From assembly GCF_000143415.4 (NCBI RefSeq), contig NW_003314401.1:124001-188000 (forward strand): DNA of 64,000 bases, in the 5' to 3' direction. Positions 42,201-54,282 of the stretch are shown here, in pieces. The notes below the pieces were generated by a model. That model was not told where the DNA came from, did no database searches, and worked only from the letters and a program-made list of their open reading frames with translations. How positions within the stretch are numbered: the stretch's first letter is position 1; the number at the start of each line of letters is the position of its first letter. The position numbers and the translations under genes were made by a program. Origin of the DNA: Selaginella moellendorffii (Eukaryota; Streptophyta; Lycopodiopsida; Selaginellales; Selaginellaceae).

Positions 42201-44271
42201 TGAAGTGATGCCTTGTTGTTGACATTATTGATGTTGAGATTTGAGTGAAATGAGATGTCTCTCTTTAGGATTGATATTGAGTTTCATTAGTCTTGATAAA
42301 GATCGTGTTGATAATTTGGCTTTAGCTTTGTGTTGTTGGCATTCATGCATTTGCTAGTTAACAACTGTATTGACGTTCAAATGAACTGAGTGGCAAATTG
42401 AGTTAGTTATATTCCAAATGAGATTATTTAGTAGGGGTTGAGCTTTGGCTTTTCCTTGAAAAGTGATTTAATCGTAAACTATATTAACTTTTCGAGAGGA
42501 AGAGTTAGTGATCGGTATTGAAGTGATTCAATCCTTGTTGGATTTCAGTTGGGATATATTGATCAGTGATGATTTTTCTTATGCTTGTTATTTAGTGAGT
42601 TACGTCTAACTATAGATGAATTCATGAATGATCGTTTAGTGATCATATGTTGAGCATAGCTCCTTTGTGCTTGGCTTTTGGATTGATGTAGATATGTTCT
42701 TCATTAGCTTTATATTATAAAGTTTAACTTCTGAATATGTTGAGGAGGATATTGTGGGTTATACCATGATTTCTTTTTTACTATTGAAGTTAGTTCATGC
42801 GAGGCTTATGATCATTGTTAGGCAAGACTTAGCTATAACTTTCTTTGAGCTTTTGGTTCCTTGAGTTTTCATGCTTGTGGTCCATTTATTTGAAGTTGTT
42901 AGAGAAGACATTTTGGCTTATAACTTTGTTGTTGAAGTTGGCAATTACATTTAGCAATCATTAGTGATAACTGACTATCATCTAAGATGATTGATTATCC
43001 TTGTCAAAGGTTTTGCTTGATTGTTGTTGATATAGAATGATTCATTGTTCTTCAAGATGGTGAATTCTTTTTTCAACAATGAGTATGTATCTCTTTTTGA
43101 TGGGATGATTGATGATCTTTCATGATAGTTAGTTGTTCACTTTGATGATTTTTGGCTTTTTGCATTACCACATGTTCTTTATAGTTTGCTTTAGATTGGT
43201 CTCTTGGGTTTAAGATATCAATAAGATGTTGCTAACGCTTGCTTAAGAAACTCTGGTTCCTTGGTGTTATTGACAAGGATCTATTTAGATTAGTTGGTGC
43301 AATAGTTTGTATGAATGAGTGTTTATTGGTTTTGCCACATTCATTTTGTTTTATTGATTATTGCTCAAGTTAGTTTTGATAGATTAAAATGTTATTTCCT
43401 TTGAGTGATACATTTGCAAGTATTTTGCTTGCCAGTCAATAATACTTTATGTTCTTTGAGTTGTTTTAGTAAGTTGTTTGACATACTGTCTGCCATTTTC
43501 AGTAATTAAGTTTCATCCTTGAGTTTCCTTGATGATACATTGGCTATTGAATTTTGTTAGATAGTGAATTGTATATTTTCCAAACATGATGACCTTGATG
43601 GTTCCTATACTGTAATACTGGTTTATCGGCTGATAACTTACTTGGAATACTTTCATGTTCTAAACTAAGCTTTATTCATTGATAATTAAGTCTCTAAGAT
43701 ATCATTGTTTATGACTTTGATATTGTCCATCTATTAACCTTTGAATTTGGGCCAGTATAGGCAGACTAACTTCGGCACTTCGTGTGCATGGTGAAATCTT
43801 TAGTCATGGGGTAGCTACTGTCGATTGGTCACATCACCTACTTCTCTATCAATGTTCCTTATTCGGTTTAAAGGGTGTGACCATGTAAACAACTCTAACT
43901 ACCTATTTACAGTAATTTATCTAAACCTTATCGACAGATTTGGTTTCTTTGCTCATGAGGGTTGGGGCCTCTAGCTTCTCTCTCTATATCCGTGCGGGCA
44001 GGGGCATATCACACTTTTGTAAGCTGGGTGACACCCAGAGCAATAAGGGTGGCTAATTCCGTTGGTCATGTCCTTGTCGGCGACAACTGGAAGGTGTCTA
44101 AATTGGTAGCACATCCGCATTAGACAAAGATATTAGCCTAACTCATTTAAGTTGATCCATTTCTCACAAAGTGTGCATACTATGAAATTTTTCTGGAGTT
44201 GTTTCCTTGGCGGTATTTTAGACTAGAGTATGCATTGACGAGGACGTTGATCTTCCCTTAGGGGGGGAGAG
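39292..44271. other. Non-coding interior of the LARD element
   Basis: About 5 kb of T- and G-rich DNA with the primer site at its left end and polypurine tract at its right end. It lacks gag or pol similarity in any frame that I can see. Includes the 100-N gap. Confidence 0.7.
40533..40632. other. Assembly gap (100 N)
   Basis: Exactly 100 consecutive N, the usual placeholder for a gap of unknown size. ORFs drawn across it are meaningless, and the true length of the LARD interior is therefore uncertain. Confidence 1.
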
Positions 44272-45317
44272 TGTCGCGAATGTGACTTCGGATATCGAAA
44301 GTTACCTATCAACTAGTCATTTTGGATATTCTTTCTTTACTGCCATGACAGCAGAAGGTCAGTAATGTTAGACTTATTATCAATTTTCGCCTAAGCTAGT
44401 TGAGAAACTGATCTTTGTGTGTGCACTTGACCAAATGAGCATAAGGACAGAATTCTTAAGTGCTATTAGTCAAGCATACTTGACCTAGTTAGAGAAACTC
44501 ATTCGTTAACTTGCACTTGCTAGTGTTGGGAACCCCCGCAATATTGAGTTTACTCTTTCAATATTCGCTAAATGATAGCTTACCATGTTTGCCAAACACC
44601 CTCGCTATCATGCCCTTTGTGTTAGTCTTATTTCAGTCCCAAATGCTATTTATGGAAAGTGTTTAGATTCGCTTATTTGGCATATCTACAAAATATAGAG
44701 ATTGTCCTGAACATGATAGTGTTCGTCCTGTGTCCAAATTCGCAATCTAAGGACATTCCAAATTTAGTAAGTTTCAAGCTTGTCCCAGAGACTAACTCCT
44801 AGTAGGGATAGTGGGTAAGTCGAGCATAGCTGACTAACTTGAGGCATAGTTTAGCTCCCACTTACGTGCCTATCCTTGTTCTGCATTTGGCTTGAGTCTA
44901 AGCCCAAGCTCTACACTATACTAGTTGATGGAGTACTTATATCCTCACATTAGGCCACTGATATGCTGAAATAGTGCCAAACTCTGTTTGGCTCCATTTT
45001 GTATGCTGGTCTTGGCATTATGATGCTGGTTGCTCTAGGACTGATCCAAGTTGCTCCGGGCTCTTATCCCTTCGCTCCTTGGGCTATATGCTTAAAAGTC
45101 ATTTCATTCTCCAGTGCCATTGCTCCTTGGCTCCATGTTTAGGAGTTTGGCACTGTTCCTTCGTTCAATGGCCCAAGGCCCTGAAACTCAGGTTCCACAC
45201 AACTGTCCTTTGGACATATGGCATGTGACATGTGGCATATGGAGGGTTAGGTTCCACTTCATGGTTATTCTATGGTAAATCACCATAGGATAAAGGGTGA
45301 AAACCACATGCGTTACA
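44272..45317. repeat. Right LTR of the LARD element
   Basis: About 1046 bp, TGTCGCGAATGTGACTTCGG ... CATGCGTTACA, direct copy of 38157-39291. Confidence 0.88.
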
Positions 45318-45322
45318 CTTCT

Positions 45323-46190
45323 TTAGTTTGTGAGGACGGACCTGATGATCATTTACGGCTAGTGGTGCCTTTAGTCTTTATTCCACGGTTTCTCCATGCC
45401 TACTATGATTCTCTTGTTCTAGATGAGCATATGGGACATCGTCATGTGACTGAGTAGTTGCGTAGGTCTTTCTATTGGCCGGAGATGCGATGCGATATTA
45501 TCCAATATGTGCGTAGCTATGTTTAGTGTCAAGCTCGTAATACTCCCTCTCATGTTGCGGAAGGACGGTTAGAGTTAATTGTAATTTCCCATCCATTTGA
45601 GTTGGTAGTGTTTGATCTTATAGGACTTTTTCCACGATCAACTGCTAGCAATGAGTATGTTATTATTGCTTCTGACTACTTAACTTGTTGGGTGGAAGTT
45701 GGTGCTCTTGCTAGCAGCTCTGCAACTATTGTTGGATACTTCTAGTGTTCTAACATTTTTGTCCAAAGCAGATTCTTTTGGATAATGGTCCTGCATTTAT
45801 GGCTGAGGCATTTTAGCCATGCTTTGACATCTTGGTTGGGGATACACCACACTTTCACAAATGCTTATCATTCACAATTAAATAGTTTGGTGGAATGGCT
45901 TGTTTAGATGTTCAAATGGATGATCGTGAAGTACATGAACTTTCAGCATTCGGATTGAGATGGTTATTTGACATCTCTTCGGTATGCATATGTTACAGAG
46001 GTGCAAAGTTCTGTTGGTGCTTCACCATATAAACTCATATATATTAATGATCCAATATTACCAACGGAGCTAGGTTTACCTTCACGATTGCCACGAGCTG
46101 CTGATGCTAGGTCGTGGGATCAATATTTGATGAACATTTTTCCACTTATCCAAGTTGAGTCTGTCGAACACTTAAGCCGTGTATAAGTAG
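45323..46190 (+). pseudogene. Integrase remnants of the outer gypsy element
   Basis: The zinc-finger-like region (DEHMGHRHVTE, FYWPEMRCDIIQYVRS with CQA) and catalytic core pieces (FELVVFDLIGLFPRS, YVIIASDYLT, then NAYHSQLNSLVEW) follow one another with stops and frameshifts. This segment continues the pol region that stops at 38152, which shows that the LARD element split it. Confidence 0.8.
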
Positions 46191-46560
46191 GATAACAATA
46201 ACGCTACAAATCCCATCATTGTCCACCTACGGAGTACAAAGTGGATGACTTAGTGTTAATCTGTTTTCCCCATCTTACAATATGTGGTTTATCTAAGAGG
46301 CTTCTTGTTCCATGGAAAGAACCATATTGGGTGTTATGGCAAGTTGAACCACAAGTTTATGAGGTTTGGCATGACGTTCAGTAGGCCGATCTTCCAGAAA
46401 TTGTGTCTATGCAACAGTTGAAACACTTTATACAAAGGGATCCAGAACAATTGATACCACCTACAAATCCACTGATGCCTCCTCATGATATTCCCTCAAA
46501 TCCCTGCCCATTTACAAGAGAACTCTAATGGTCTTCCATTATTCTAAGAGGAGGGGATGA

Positions 46561-46721
46561 TGTAAGGTTCAAGTGTATGGATGATGCCATATATTAATAT
46601 TAGCATAGTGGGATTTTAATAGTTATTGTATTGGTTTCAATCTGGACCGCTCGCTCCTATTTATAAACTATTAATTAATATGCACATCTTCTGTATTCCC
46701 TTTCCATATTCCATGCACTCA
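46561..46721 (+). repeat. 3' LTR of the decayed gypsy element
   Basis: TGTAAGGTTCAAGTGTA ... CCATGCACTCA, partner of 34640-34804. Confidence 0.8.
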
Positions 46722-46954
46722 TAAAACAAAATATTTATACCTTCGAACTTTTTCTCAAAATGAAATTATTCTAACTTTGCAACAAAATTTTGAAAGCCAG
46801 CTGGTAAAGACCAGTCTTATGCTACAACTTCTGGAAGAATAGCAGTCCCAGGTGAGATCAATATGAGAGTTGCCCATGGCAAGTGAGGAGCTGCAAAACA
46901 ACTTCTCATCGTGTCTTAGATTGTGTTCTTTGAGCGAGCTAATATCTTACCTTC

Positions 46955-47535
46955 ACATTGACACCATCATTCACGATCCTGTTCTCTGCCTTGTACTTGA
47001 GGAAGTCATTCCCTGGAAGAAATTCATGCATGAGAGTAGCGAAGGACGTCTGTAGTACTCCAACTTACCACTTCCTGCTGACGATGATCCTCTGCCTGCC
47101 AGCAGTGCCTCCTGAGCGTGAATTCCTTGCATCGCACCAAGAGAAGCACTTTGCCAATGTCCACGCGTGCACAAGTACCTTGTGGCTTTCCGAAAGCACC
47201 CCTCATTCCAGTTTGTAGCCTATGAAACCAGAAACAATCGTCAAAGCTTGCTTCAGGAGAATTTTCTTCTCTCACCTATCAGCACCAGCGCAGGAAAGCA
47301 TCTTGTTTATCTGGAGGACATGGAAGGGATGGACCCTTATGCGGAGATGGAAAGCGTCTTTCCCGTTGTACTTTGTCACTTGTTAGTGGTAATGCGCGCC
47401 ACCTCGAAGGCCTCGCTCGAGTCATTCTCGTTCTCACAGCTCATAGTAAGGGAACTCGTCCATGCCCTTCTTCTTCTTCAGATTATGATCTTAGGATCTG
47501 GGACACTGCGGCAAGAAGCGGGATTTCGGGTATGT
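46955..47535 (-). pseudogene. Ribosomal protein L10 (uL16) pseudogene
   Basis: On the minus strand, disordered frames retain KKKKGMDEFP, then [54 protein letters not shown] with [24 protein letters not shown] and FLKYKAENRIVNDGVN. These blocks follow the order of eukaryotic cytosolic RPL10. Several in-frame stops and frameshifts and an intron-like break after SRKW show it is dead. It is not a clean processed copy because the break resembles a splice donor. Confidence 0.82.
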
Positions 47536-47639
47536 CATGCTCAAGAGAGCACTCCAATAAGGACCCTAACCCCTAAAGCCGTTGGATTTAATGGGTCTGG
47601 GCTCCGAGCTCCGAGAGAATGTGATCACTGAGATGGGCA

Positions 47640-50600
47640 GTGAGATTCTAACTTAGTTGGAATATTATTTTATTTTTTATTCACTAAATCAAATGTTTAT
47701 ACACACAGCAGTCCCATGGAGATTTCCATTCTCAATAATCGATTTACGCAGGAAAATCTTAATTTTATTGTCCCGACTTTGGTTACACAGTAAATCTATA
47801 TATTTTAGGAAATTCATATGAAAGTCATATCGGCATTGCTAGATGGCTCTCGATGGCCACTCCTTCTGGCCTTCAACGCCTTGGAAACTGGGACTATTAT
47901 TGTTGGACGCAGATGACAATTGGTGTGTAGGCTCGAAGCCTCTCTCAGCCGTGGTCTCCAACCACAAGATGTCCAGCAGTGGTGCACTGGAAGTCAAGAG
48001 TGATGCAGCCTAACCAGCTTCACAAACCCAATTCCTGCTAAAGATCGCTTCTTTATGAAGAAACCTTATGTTAAGCAACTTAATAGAATAAGTTGTTTAG
48101 AAAGTTTGAAATGCAAGTAAGTTTCAGGCCACATTTCCGAATCTAAATCGGTTTAAGAAAGAAAATTCTTAGCCCCGGTGAATGTGACGGTTGTTTCGTC
48201 CAATTCATTGTCACTGTCCATGCTTGATTTGCAGGAGGCTCGGCACACCCCCTTTGAATTACATGAGCGTGTGGTCTGGCCTTCTTCCGCAGATCAAATG
48301 TGCTTGGAGCACGCTAATTATATACATTGCAGAAGTTATGGATATAAGCAAGAGTTATCTCAATCCTGATTATAATTGAAGTGGTGTATGTCAAGTGTGA
48401 GCAATGTAAAGGAGACAAGCAGAACTAGTGTTGTAAGAGTGACAAGTTAGGATAGTATTAAGGAAATGAAATGGAGCACACCTACTTCATTGCTTTACAC
48501 TTAGACTGTACTGGTGCCTTTCAAACGCACACCTTGTTCTTGTTCTGTGTTAGAGGATGCTTCCTTTGTCCCTTCAGTGCCAATGGCTGTAGCAAGAGCT
48601 ACAAACAAGAAAGCATGTTAGTCATTGCTAATTAACTAAAAATGGTTTTTTTTCTGCTGTCCTTCCACTCCCAATGACCTGTTGTTCCTCCACTAGATCT
48701 TGTAGCTTATCTCCTGGAAAAAAAAATAAAAATTTGAAGTGTTATGAAAGAAACTTTTACATGCTTAACTTCAGGATTTTGTTTGTTGTTGTCCTTGTGG
48801 TCAGGCTTTTCATGGTCGTTGCCTAAATCCCCACCATCTCCATCTCCTTCATCAAAATTCTAAGAGATATTTTTGCAACATGAACAACTAAATGTTACAT
48901 TCATCACTAACTTGTGTGCACAACTTTGGCCAGAAGCATAACATTTGAATTTCGAATGCATTCTTAAAGAACAGAGAGAGACACAAAAGAAAAACTTTCA
49001 TTTGGTTTATTATTGAGCATCATTTCCTTTGGAATTTTGGAGCGGCAATTGGGAAGGGTACTTGGACACCTTTTAGTTGCAACTGCTCCATCACAGAGAC
49101 GATCACTGTTGCAGTGAAAACTACTCATTGGCACTGCATGAAAGCAGTAGGAAAAGTGTGACTTTTCTGTAGTGAACAAGAAGCTAGTTTCTTGCCAAGC
49201 CACACGTGAATTTCATGTCTTGCATAGTTAGTCTCTTCCCTGCAAATGCAATGAGATCCACTTTTGTTGAACCAAGATTGTAGTCCACATGAGTTTTACT
49301 CTTGGCTATGTTGATGCCTTACATTGACATTAGGAGCTCCATATAGTGCTACTTTTTCCATCCTGAATTTGAAGGCTTGGATGTAATTGGCACCACAACA
49401 ACCTCCATTGTCGATATTCCACATAGACAAGTGCCACTTTCTTAGTACTGGTATACATGGTGTCTATGTGCTTCCTCCACATGTTGTGTCCCTGACATGC
49501 TCCACTTGAACTTCCTCCTGTCACTTGCCAATACCGCTAATTGCTTGCACAATTCACATTGCATTTCCCAGAACTCTAATGCTTCCAACCCTGTAATTGC
49601 TTCCTTCTTTAGCAAAGCTCTAGGAGCTTTTGTGAGACAACACCTTTAATAAACTCAATGACACTATCAGATGTTAAATTCTTAAAGTCTTCCAGTGAGG
49701 AAGTTCTTATTGCGCAGAACCTACAATAAAAAATAATTAAAAACCATATTCAAAAACATATGCTTAAGCCCATTAGAAAACACAGTCATAATCCTGAGTG
49801 AGAAACAAGAACACAAGAACTCAACATCAAAGAAAGCAACCCACCATAGAAAGCAATGGCTCTGACAAGGGCAATAAAATGTAAACTTATCTACAAAGTC
49901 TTACCCTTCTTTCTCTTCTGAGTGCTCCTAATACTTGCCACTTCCACCCACTAACGGAATAGGACTCATGCATGGAAGATCTTTGTGCTGCTCCAAGCCA
50001 CCGGCTCATTCTCAAACCCTCACAAAACCCTAATGAAAACAACACCAACACTAAACTTTGATGCATTGCAATGCCTTTCAAACTTGGATGTTGTTAGAGT
50101 CCTCTTGACTTGCATCTAAATTGTCCTCAACTACATCTTCCCTATTTGCCACATCTAGTTGAAACTCATTCTCCCATGGCTTTGTTTCTGTAAAACTAAT
50201 ATAAAATCCAATAAAAAAACCAAATTAAGTATGTCTATTTTGGATGATCTCTATTAGCATCTGCATAATTTTTCCAATGATCCTAAACACATCACTCTAT
50301 TTGGTTTTAGGTTTCTTTTCCATATTATGGTTTTTTGAATACTTATGAAAATCTTATAGAGGGATTATTGCAACTTGCTCTTCACTATAACAAAATAATG
50401 TAATTGCATGTAGTGTCTCACAACAAAATGGAATAATAAATTGAGCCTAAATAAAAATTCATTAGAAAGCTGATTAAATAATTCAACTCAAATCAACTTA
50501 TCTGTACTAATTGAAAAAGCAAGAGAGTAATATTTTATCACAAACACTAGTATCCCTTTATATTTATTTTAAAATTTACAAGTGAAAACTATTAAGCCTA

Positions 50601-52872
50601 AGTACCTTTATGTTCTACCTATTCTTTTAGTCTGCTATTCGCAATATTGATGATTTACTCTTCCCATACTTGACATTTTCAGTAACTTGTATTATGCTTG
50701 ATGAACCAAATATAAAATTTACTGTTTAAACACTAAATGCATTGAAAAACTTACTTGAATAGCATCCAATGCATATTTAACTTTCACACAATCCTTAAAG
50801 AATTCTTTATCCATTAAAATGAATTGAGTGTATCTTGTCTTGATTTTAAGAATGTATGATCAGTAAAATCTGGCTTGTTTTAGCTTATCCTCTATTACCC
50901 AAATTTAATATCTTGACACTGAGTGCTCCACTATTTTGTTGCATTGTTCTTATAAAAATAAACCTATCCTAAGTCTTGTACACCACAATGCTCATTCAAA
51001 TGCTTAGATTATTGATAAGCTAATAAAACACTAAGTATTTCTCAATATTATGCTCCCTATGCCATGGCAAAATTATTAAACAATGGTCTAAAAAAGCACT
51101 ATAAGCTTATGTTGGTTGTTATTAATATTTTTTTATGATGTTAGTAGGACTTATATGGATGGTCACTAGAAACACTTTAACATATTTGTGAGTACTAGAA
51201 GTGCTAAATGGAGAGGAGCATATGTATATACTATGAAGGGCATATTCTTGATGACAATTTCAACTATAAAAAATTTGGAAATTACTAGATTGTAGCTTGT
51301 AGAGTGTGACTTCAAAAAATTTACATAACATTATAACTAACTCAAAAACCATAGAGAGAATGTAGGAAAAGCATAAGATGTGATATATATCAATGAAAAT
51401 TGAGCTTATACCATTTTCTTTGATATCATATATAACACAAAAGAGCCTTTAATGATTATTTTATTCCTATATATCCCCTCAAGATTTCAAAGATCTATGG
51501 TGACAATATATCCAAATTTCATCCCATGATCACATGTGCTACACTTACAAATTTTACAAAGTTAGTTTTTAAAATGATTTGTATTTATGTTTAAATTATA
51601 TGAAATAGAAGTTGATTTCTAGAGAAGTGGTGAAGTATTCTTCTTGGATAGATACTTTTGTTGATCATCCCAACATAATGGTCGTATGGTTACAATTTTC
51701 ATCTTTGTTGATAATAGCACTATAAAACCATAATTTTGCACATTTTTGTAGTGTATATAATCATAGGATAAGATATAAAAATATTATCATTGTAGATATT
51801 TAAAATTTAGAGGATGTATAAGGATAAAATAGCCATTAAAGGCTTTTTCATCAAGCAATTGCCTTTTTATCAATTGGTTTGAGAAGAGAGAGATAACTCA
51901 TTAAGCATTTCTCCCTTTTTTAGTTGGTTTAAAATGAGAGAGATAAAATGTGTGATATGTGGTATTAGAGCAAATGGTATGGGTTTAATTCCCATTAATT
52001 GGTGGTTACTTAAAGTATAATATACCTTTGAGTAAAATATATTCCTACTCATAAAATTGAAATCATGCATATTGAGCAAATGATATTGCCCATCTTTTGT
52101 ACAAACCTCCATATTTAGTTGAAAAATTGCATAAAAGCACAAATGTGTTAATGTTCTTTTGAGATCTTTTTGCTCAAGAATTCCCCACTCAATCAGTGTT
52201 AACTTGCAAAAGGGCATCTTCAATCCATTTGACTTGAATTGAATCAGTGTTTGAAATCTAAAATACATAAGTGAAATGCCCTTTAATAGAAATAGTGTCC
52301 CCAAGTATCACTACAATTGGGCAATATTGGTTTAATTTCCAATCTGTATGAGAACCAAAAATCACCTCTAAAACTAACTTATATCCTTTCCAATGGGAAT
52401 TATAATGTGGGAGAATAGAAATCTCTCTTAAAACGAGCTCAACTAAAAGTATAGAAGTGTGATTAAATGCCATTTGGCAAGGGGCTAAGATTTACCACCA
52501 ATTAGCATCCACTTAAAGTGATGAATAGGAATCTACATAAAAGTATTTGTAAAACGAAATAAACTTATATTACCTTAAGAAATAGAAATCCAAAAGATAA
52601 ATCTTACTAAACATACTTTCCTCAGAAGAAAACTTGGATTTTATTGTCTACAATGACAGATTTCTTTTGTGATTTTCACAAAACAAATCTTTCCTAGAAA
52701 TAGTAATTTAGCATTCTAAATACAAACCAAGTTCTTATTGAGTTACCTTAGCTAGTAGTGGCTTGCCCATTAAGTTAATCAGGTTGTTGAGTGCTGTTAG
52801 ATTAAGTTTTGTTATTTATAAACTAAGTCAATATCATTCCATATGGCCTATACATGTTCTCCAAAAAAAGTA
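47640..52872. other. AT-rich repeat-derived DNA without a supported gene
   Basis: About 5 kb. Between about 48490 and 50100 the minus strand shows short exon-like stretches (for example SLEDFKNLTSDSVIEFIKGV near 49640-49700 and NFDEGDGDGGDLGNDHEK near 48820-48860) broken by stops; I do not recognise the protein. From 50.2 to 52.8 kb the DNA is very AT-rich with only short ORFs. A tRNA-iMet-type primer site remnant is at 51960-51971. Parts near 51360-51850 resemble 63230-63520. Confidence 0.45.
51960..51971 (+). other. Relic LTR-element primer binding site
   Basis: TGGTATTAGAGC matches the initiator tRNA-Met primer site (TGGTATCAGAGC) with one transition. No intact flanking LTR is visible. 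Confidence 0.4.
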
Positions 52873-53077
52873 CTACCTGTCAGGAATCCCCCAATTCTTG
52901 CCACATTCCTGACTCTCGCCGGATTCCTGACTTGCAGACCACATTCCTGACTCTCGAGACACTTCCCGATTCCTGAGTCTCAGGCCACATTCCTGATGAT
53001 GATGTGGCGCCTCCTCGACCTCAGCTATATTTAGGCCGTCCTCGATCCAAGAGTGGTGGAGCTTCATCAACCTATAG

Positions 53078-53085
53078 TATATATA
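53078..53085 (+). promoter_or_regulatory. TATA box of the LTR promoter
   Basis: TATATATA inside the LTR. Position 53108, where the self-complementary sequence begins, lies 30 bp downstream of the first T, the standard TATA-to-start distance. Confidence 0.75.
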
Positions 53086-53107
53086 GGTTAGCCTTGTTCC
53101 ATTTCTC

Positions 53108-53122
53108 CACAATCTGAATCAA
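53108..53122 (+). promoter_or_regulatory. Predicted transcript 5' end, self-priming sequence
   Basis: CACAATCTGAATCAA is perfectly complementary (15/15) to the primer binding site at 53214-53228. If transcription starts at 53108, the first 15 nt of the genomic RNA can fold onto that site and prime minus-strand synthesis, as in yeast Tf1. The 3' LTR keeps the same sequence (about 62632-62646). Confidence 0.75.
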
Positions 53123-53213
53123 CGCCAGTCTAAGGCCTTTTCTTTGTTTCCACTAGCTTTTTCTCTGTCTTTTTGCATTTTCCAGTCTTGATCTTGTCAG
53201 GGGTCTTGACAGT

Positions 53214-53228
53214 TTGATTCAGATTGTG
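53214..53228 (+). promoter_or_regulatory. Primer binding site, self-primed type
   Basis: TTGATTCAGATTGTG lies two bases after the end of the 5' LTR, the usual primer site position. It does not match the initiator tRNA-Met primer site seen in the other elements here, but is an exact reverse complement of 53108-53122. Confidence 0.78.
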
Positions 53229-53310
53229 TTTTTTCGTTTTTTGATTTAGCTCATTTTGATTGTTTGATTACCTTTGCCTTTTTTTCCCCCTTTCTTCTTT
53301 CTTCTTGCCA

Positions 53311-54282
53311 ATGGAGTCTCCAAGCCATCCTAATTTCTTTGCTGAAGTCCTTGCAAAAATCCAGTCTGAGAATACCGAGCTGAAGGCGACCCTTCTTCGC
53401 ATGCAGCAAGAGCTTGCTTCACTTTCGGCTCAAGGATCCAGCAAAGTTCCTGAACCGAAGGTGAGCTTCCCGGCGAAATTTTCAGGCAAGCGTTCGGAGC
53501 TTCGCGGATTCCTGAACCAGATGGAGTTGATCTTCGCACTTCAACATCGGCAGTACCCTACTCCCGAGTCTCAAATCAGCGCGATTGGGACGTTGCTCGA
53601 AGGTGCAGCTTTGTCATGGTTTTCTCCTCTTTTGGAGAAGAGCATGAAAGGGGTCGTGGTTCCAGAGCTGATGGATCTTCAATTGTTCAAAGAGAAGCTC
53701 GAAGCATGTTTTGGTGAGACGGATCGGGTTCGGGCTGCTACCACAAAGATGAGACGTCTCTCTCAGGGGTCTCGTCCTGCTTCGATCTACGCTGCAGAGT
53801 TCCAACTCCTTGCTTTGGACACTTAGTGGGATGAGCGGGCCCTGATTGACCAATTTCGTTTCGGCCTCAACAACGGTGTCAAGGATTTGTTGCTCACCAT
53901 GGAGGATCCCAAGGACCTGTCGGATGCCATCAACAAAGCTGTTAGATGTGACAATCGTCTCTTTGAACGTCGTCAGGAAAGTCGCCGCGCCGCTGTTTTT
54001 CCGTCCTAGACTCAGGAATCCCAGCTTGAGTCTTCGGGGCATACTCCTGAACCTACTGCTCCGGTTCCGATGGATATTTCTGGTACTCCCCGACTCATTA
54101 GAGGGAAGTTGAGTCCTGCTGAGAAGCAACGTCGAATATCTCATAATCTTTGCCTCTATTGTGCTGATCCTAATCACAAAGCAGCTGTATGTTCCAAGAA
54201 GCCTCCTCGACTGCTCGAGTTCACTCTGCCTCAAAGTCCACCTCTATTACAGTCGGGAAACGACCCTGTCCAAACAGAGTAG
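53311..54282 (+). pseudogene. gag of the chromovirus (two in-frame TAG stops)
   Basis: Frame starts MESPSHPNFFAEVLAKI. A helical N-terminal segment precedes a capsid-like block (SFPAKFSGKRSELRGFLNQ, then LLEGAALSWFSPLLE and LFKEKLEACFGETD) and, near the end, a CCHC zinc knuckle CLYCADPNHKAAVC. Two TAG codons (53824-53826 and 54007-54009) interrupt the otherwise continuous frame. The frame ends at TAG 54280-54282, 19 nt after a frameshift heptamer. The RGFL-type capsid layout is reminiscent of Sushi/Tf1-group elements. Confidence 0.85.

Larger units (their letters stand above)
38157..45317. mobile_element. Nested non-autonomous LTR element (LARD type)
   Basis: 7.16 kb element with direct LTRs, 5-bp target duplication CTTCT (38152-38156 and 45318-45322), a primer site complementary to initiator tRNA-Met just inside the left LTR (TGGTATTAGAGG, about 39294-39305), and a polypurine tract (TAGGGGGGGAGAG, 44259-44271) before the right LTR. 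Its 5 kb interior encodes no recognisable protein; the longest ORFs are below 100 codons and unlike any retroelement protein. This is the structure of a large retrotransposon derivative, mobilised in trans. Confidence 0.85.
34640..46721 (+). mobile_element. Decayed Ty3/gypsy element, interrupted by a nested element
   Basis: Short, diverged direct terminal repeats (34640-34804 and 46561-46721) bracket remnants of gag, protease, reverse transcriptase, RNase H and integrase in Ty3/gypsy order, all on plus. A purine-rich tract (AAGAGGAGGGGATGA) precedes the right repeat. I find no matching target-site duplication and no clear tRNA primer site, so the exact ends carry a few bases of uncertainty. 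A separate LTR element occupies 38157-45317 inside the pol region. Confidence 0.82.
52878..53211 (+). repeat. 5' LTR of the chromovirus
   Basis: 334 bp, TGTCAGGAATCCCCC ... GGGGTCTTGACA. It contains the TATA box and the self-priming sequence described separately. Confidence 0.95.

Noticed and set aside
34635-46726. Target-site duplication for the outer decayed gypsy element
   Set aside because: The flanks GGGAC and TAAAA do not match; the element is too old or its ends are slightly misplaced.
47167-47631. 154-codon plus-strand ORF
   Set aside because: It lies antisense to the RPL10 pseudogene blocks; only the minus strand shows family similarity.
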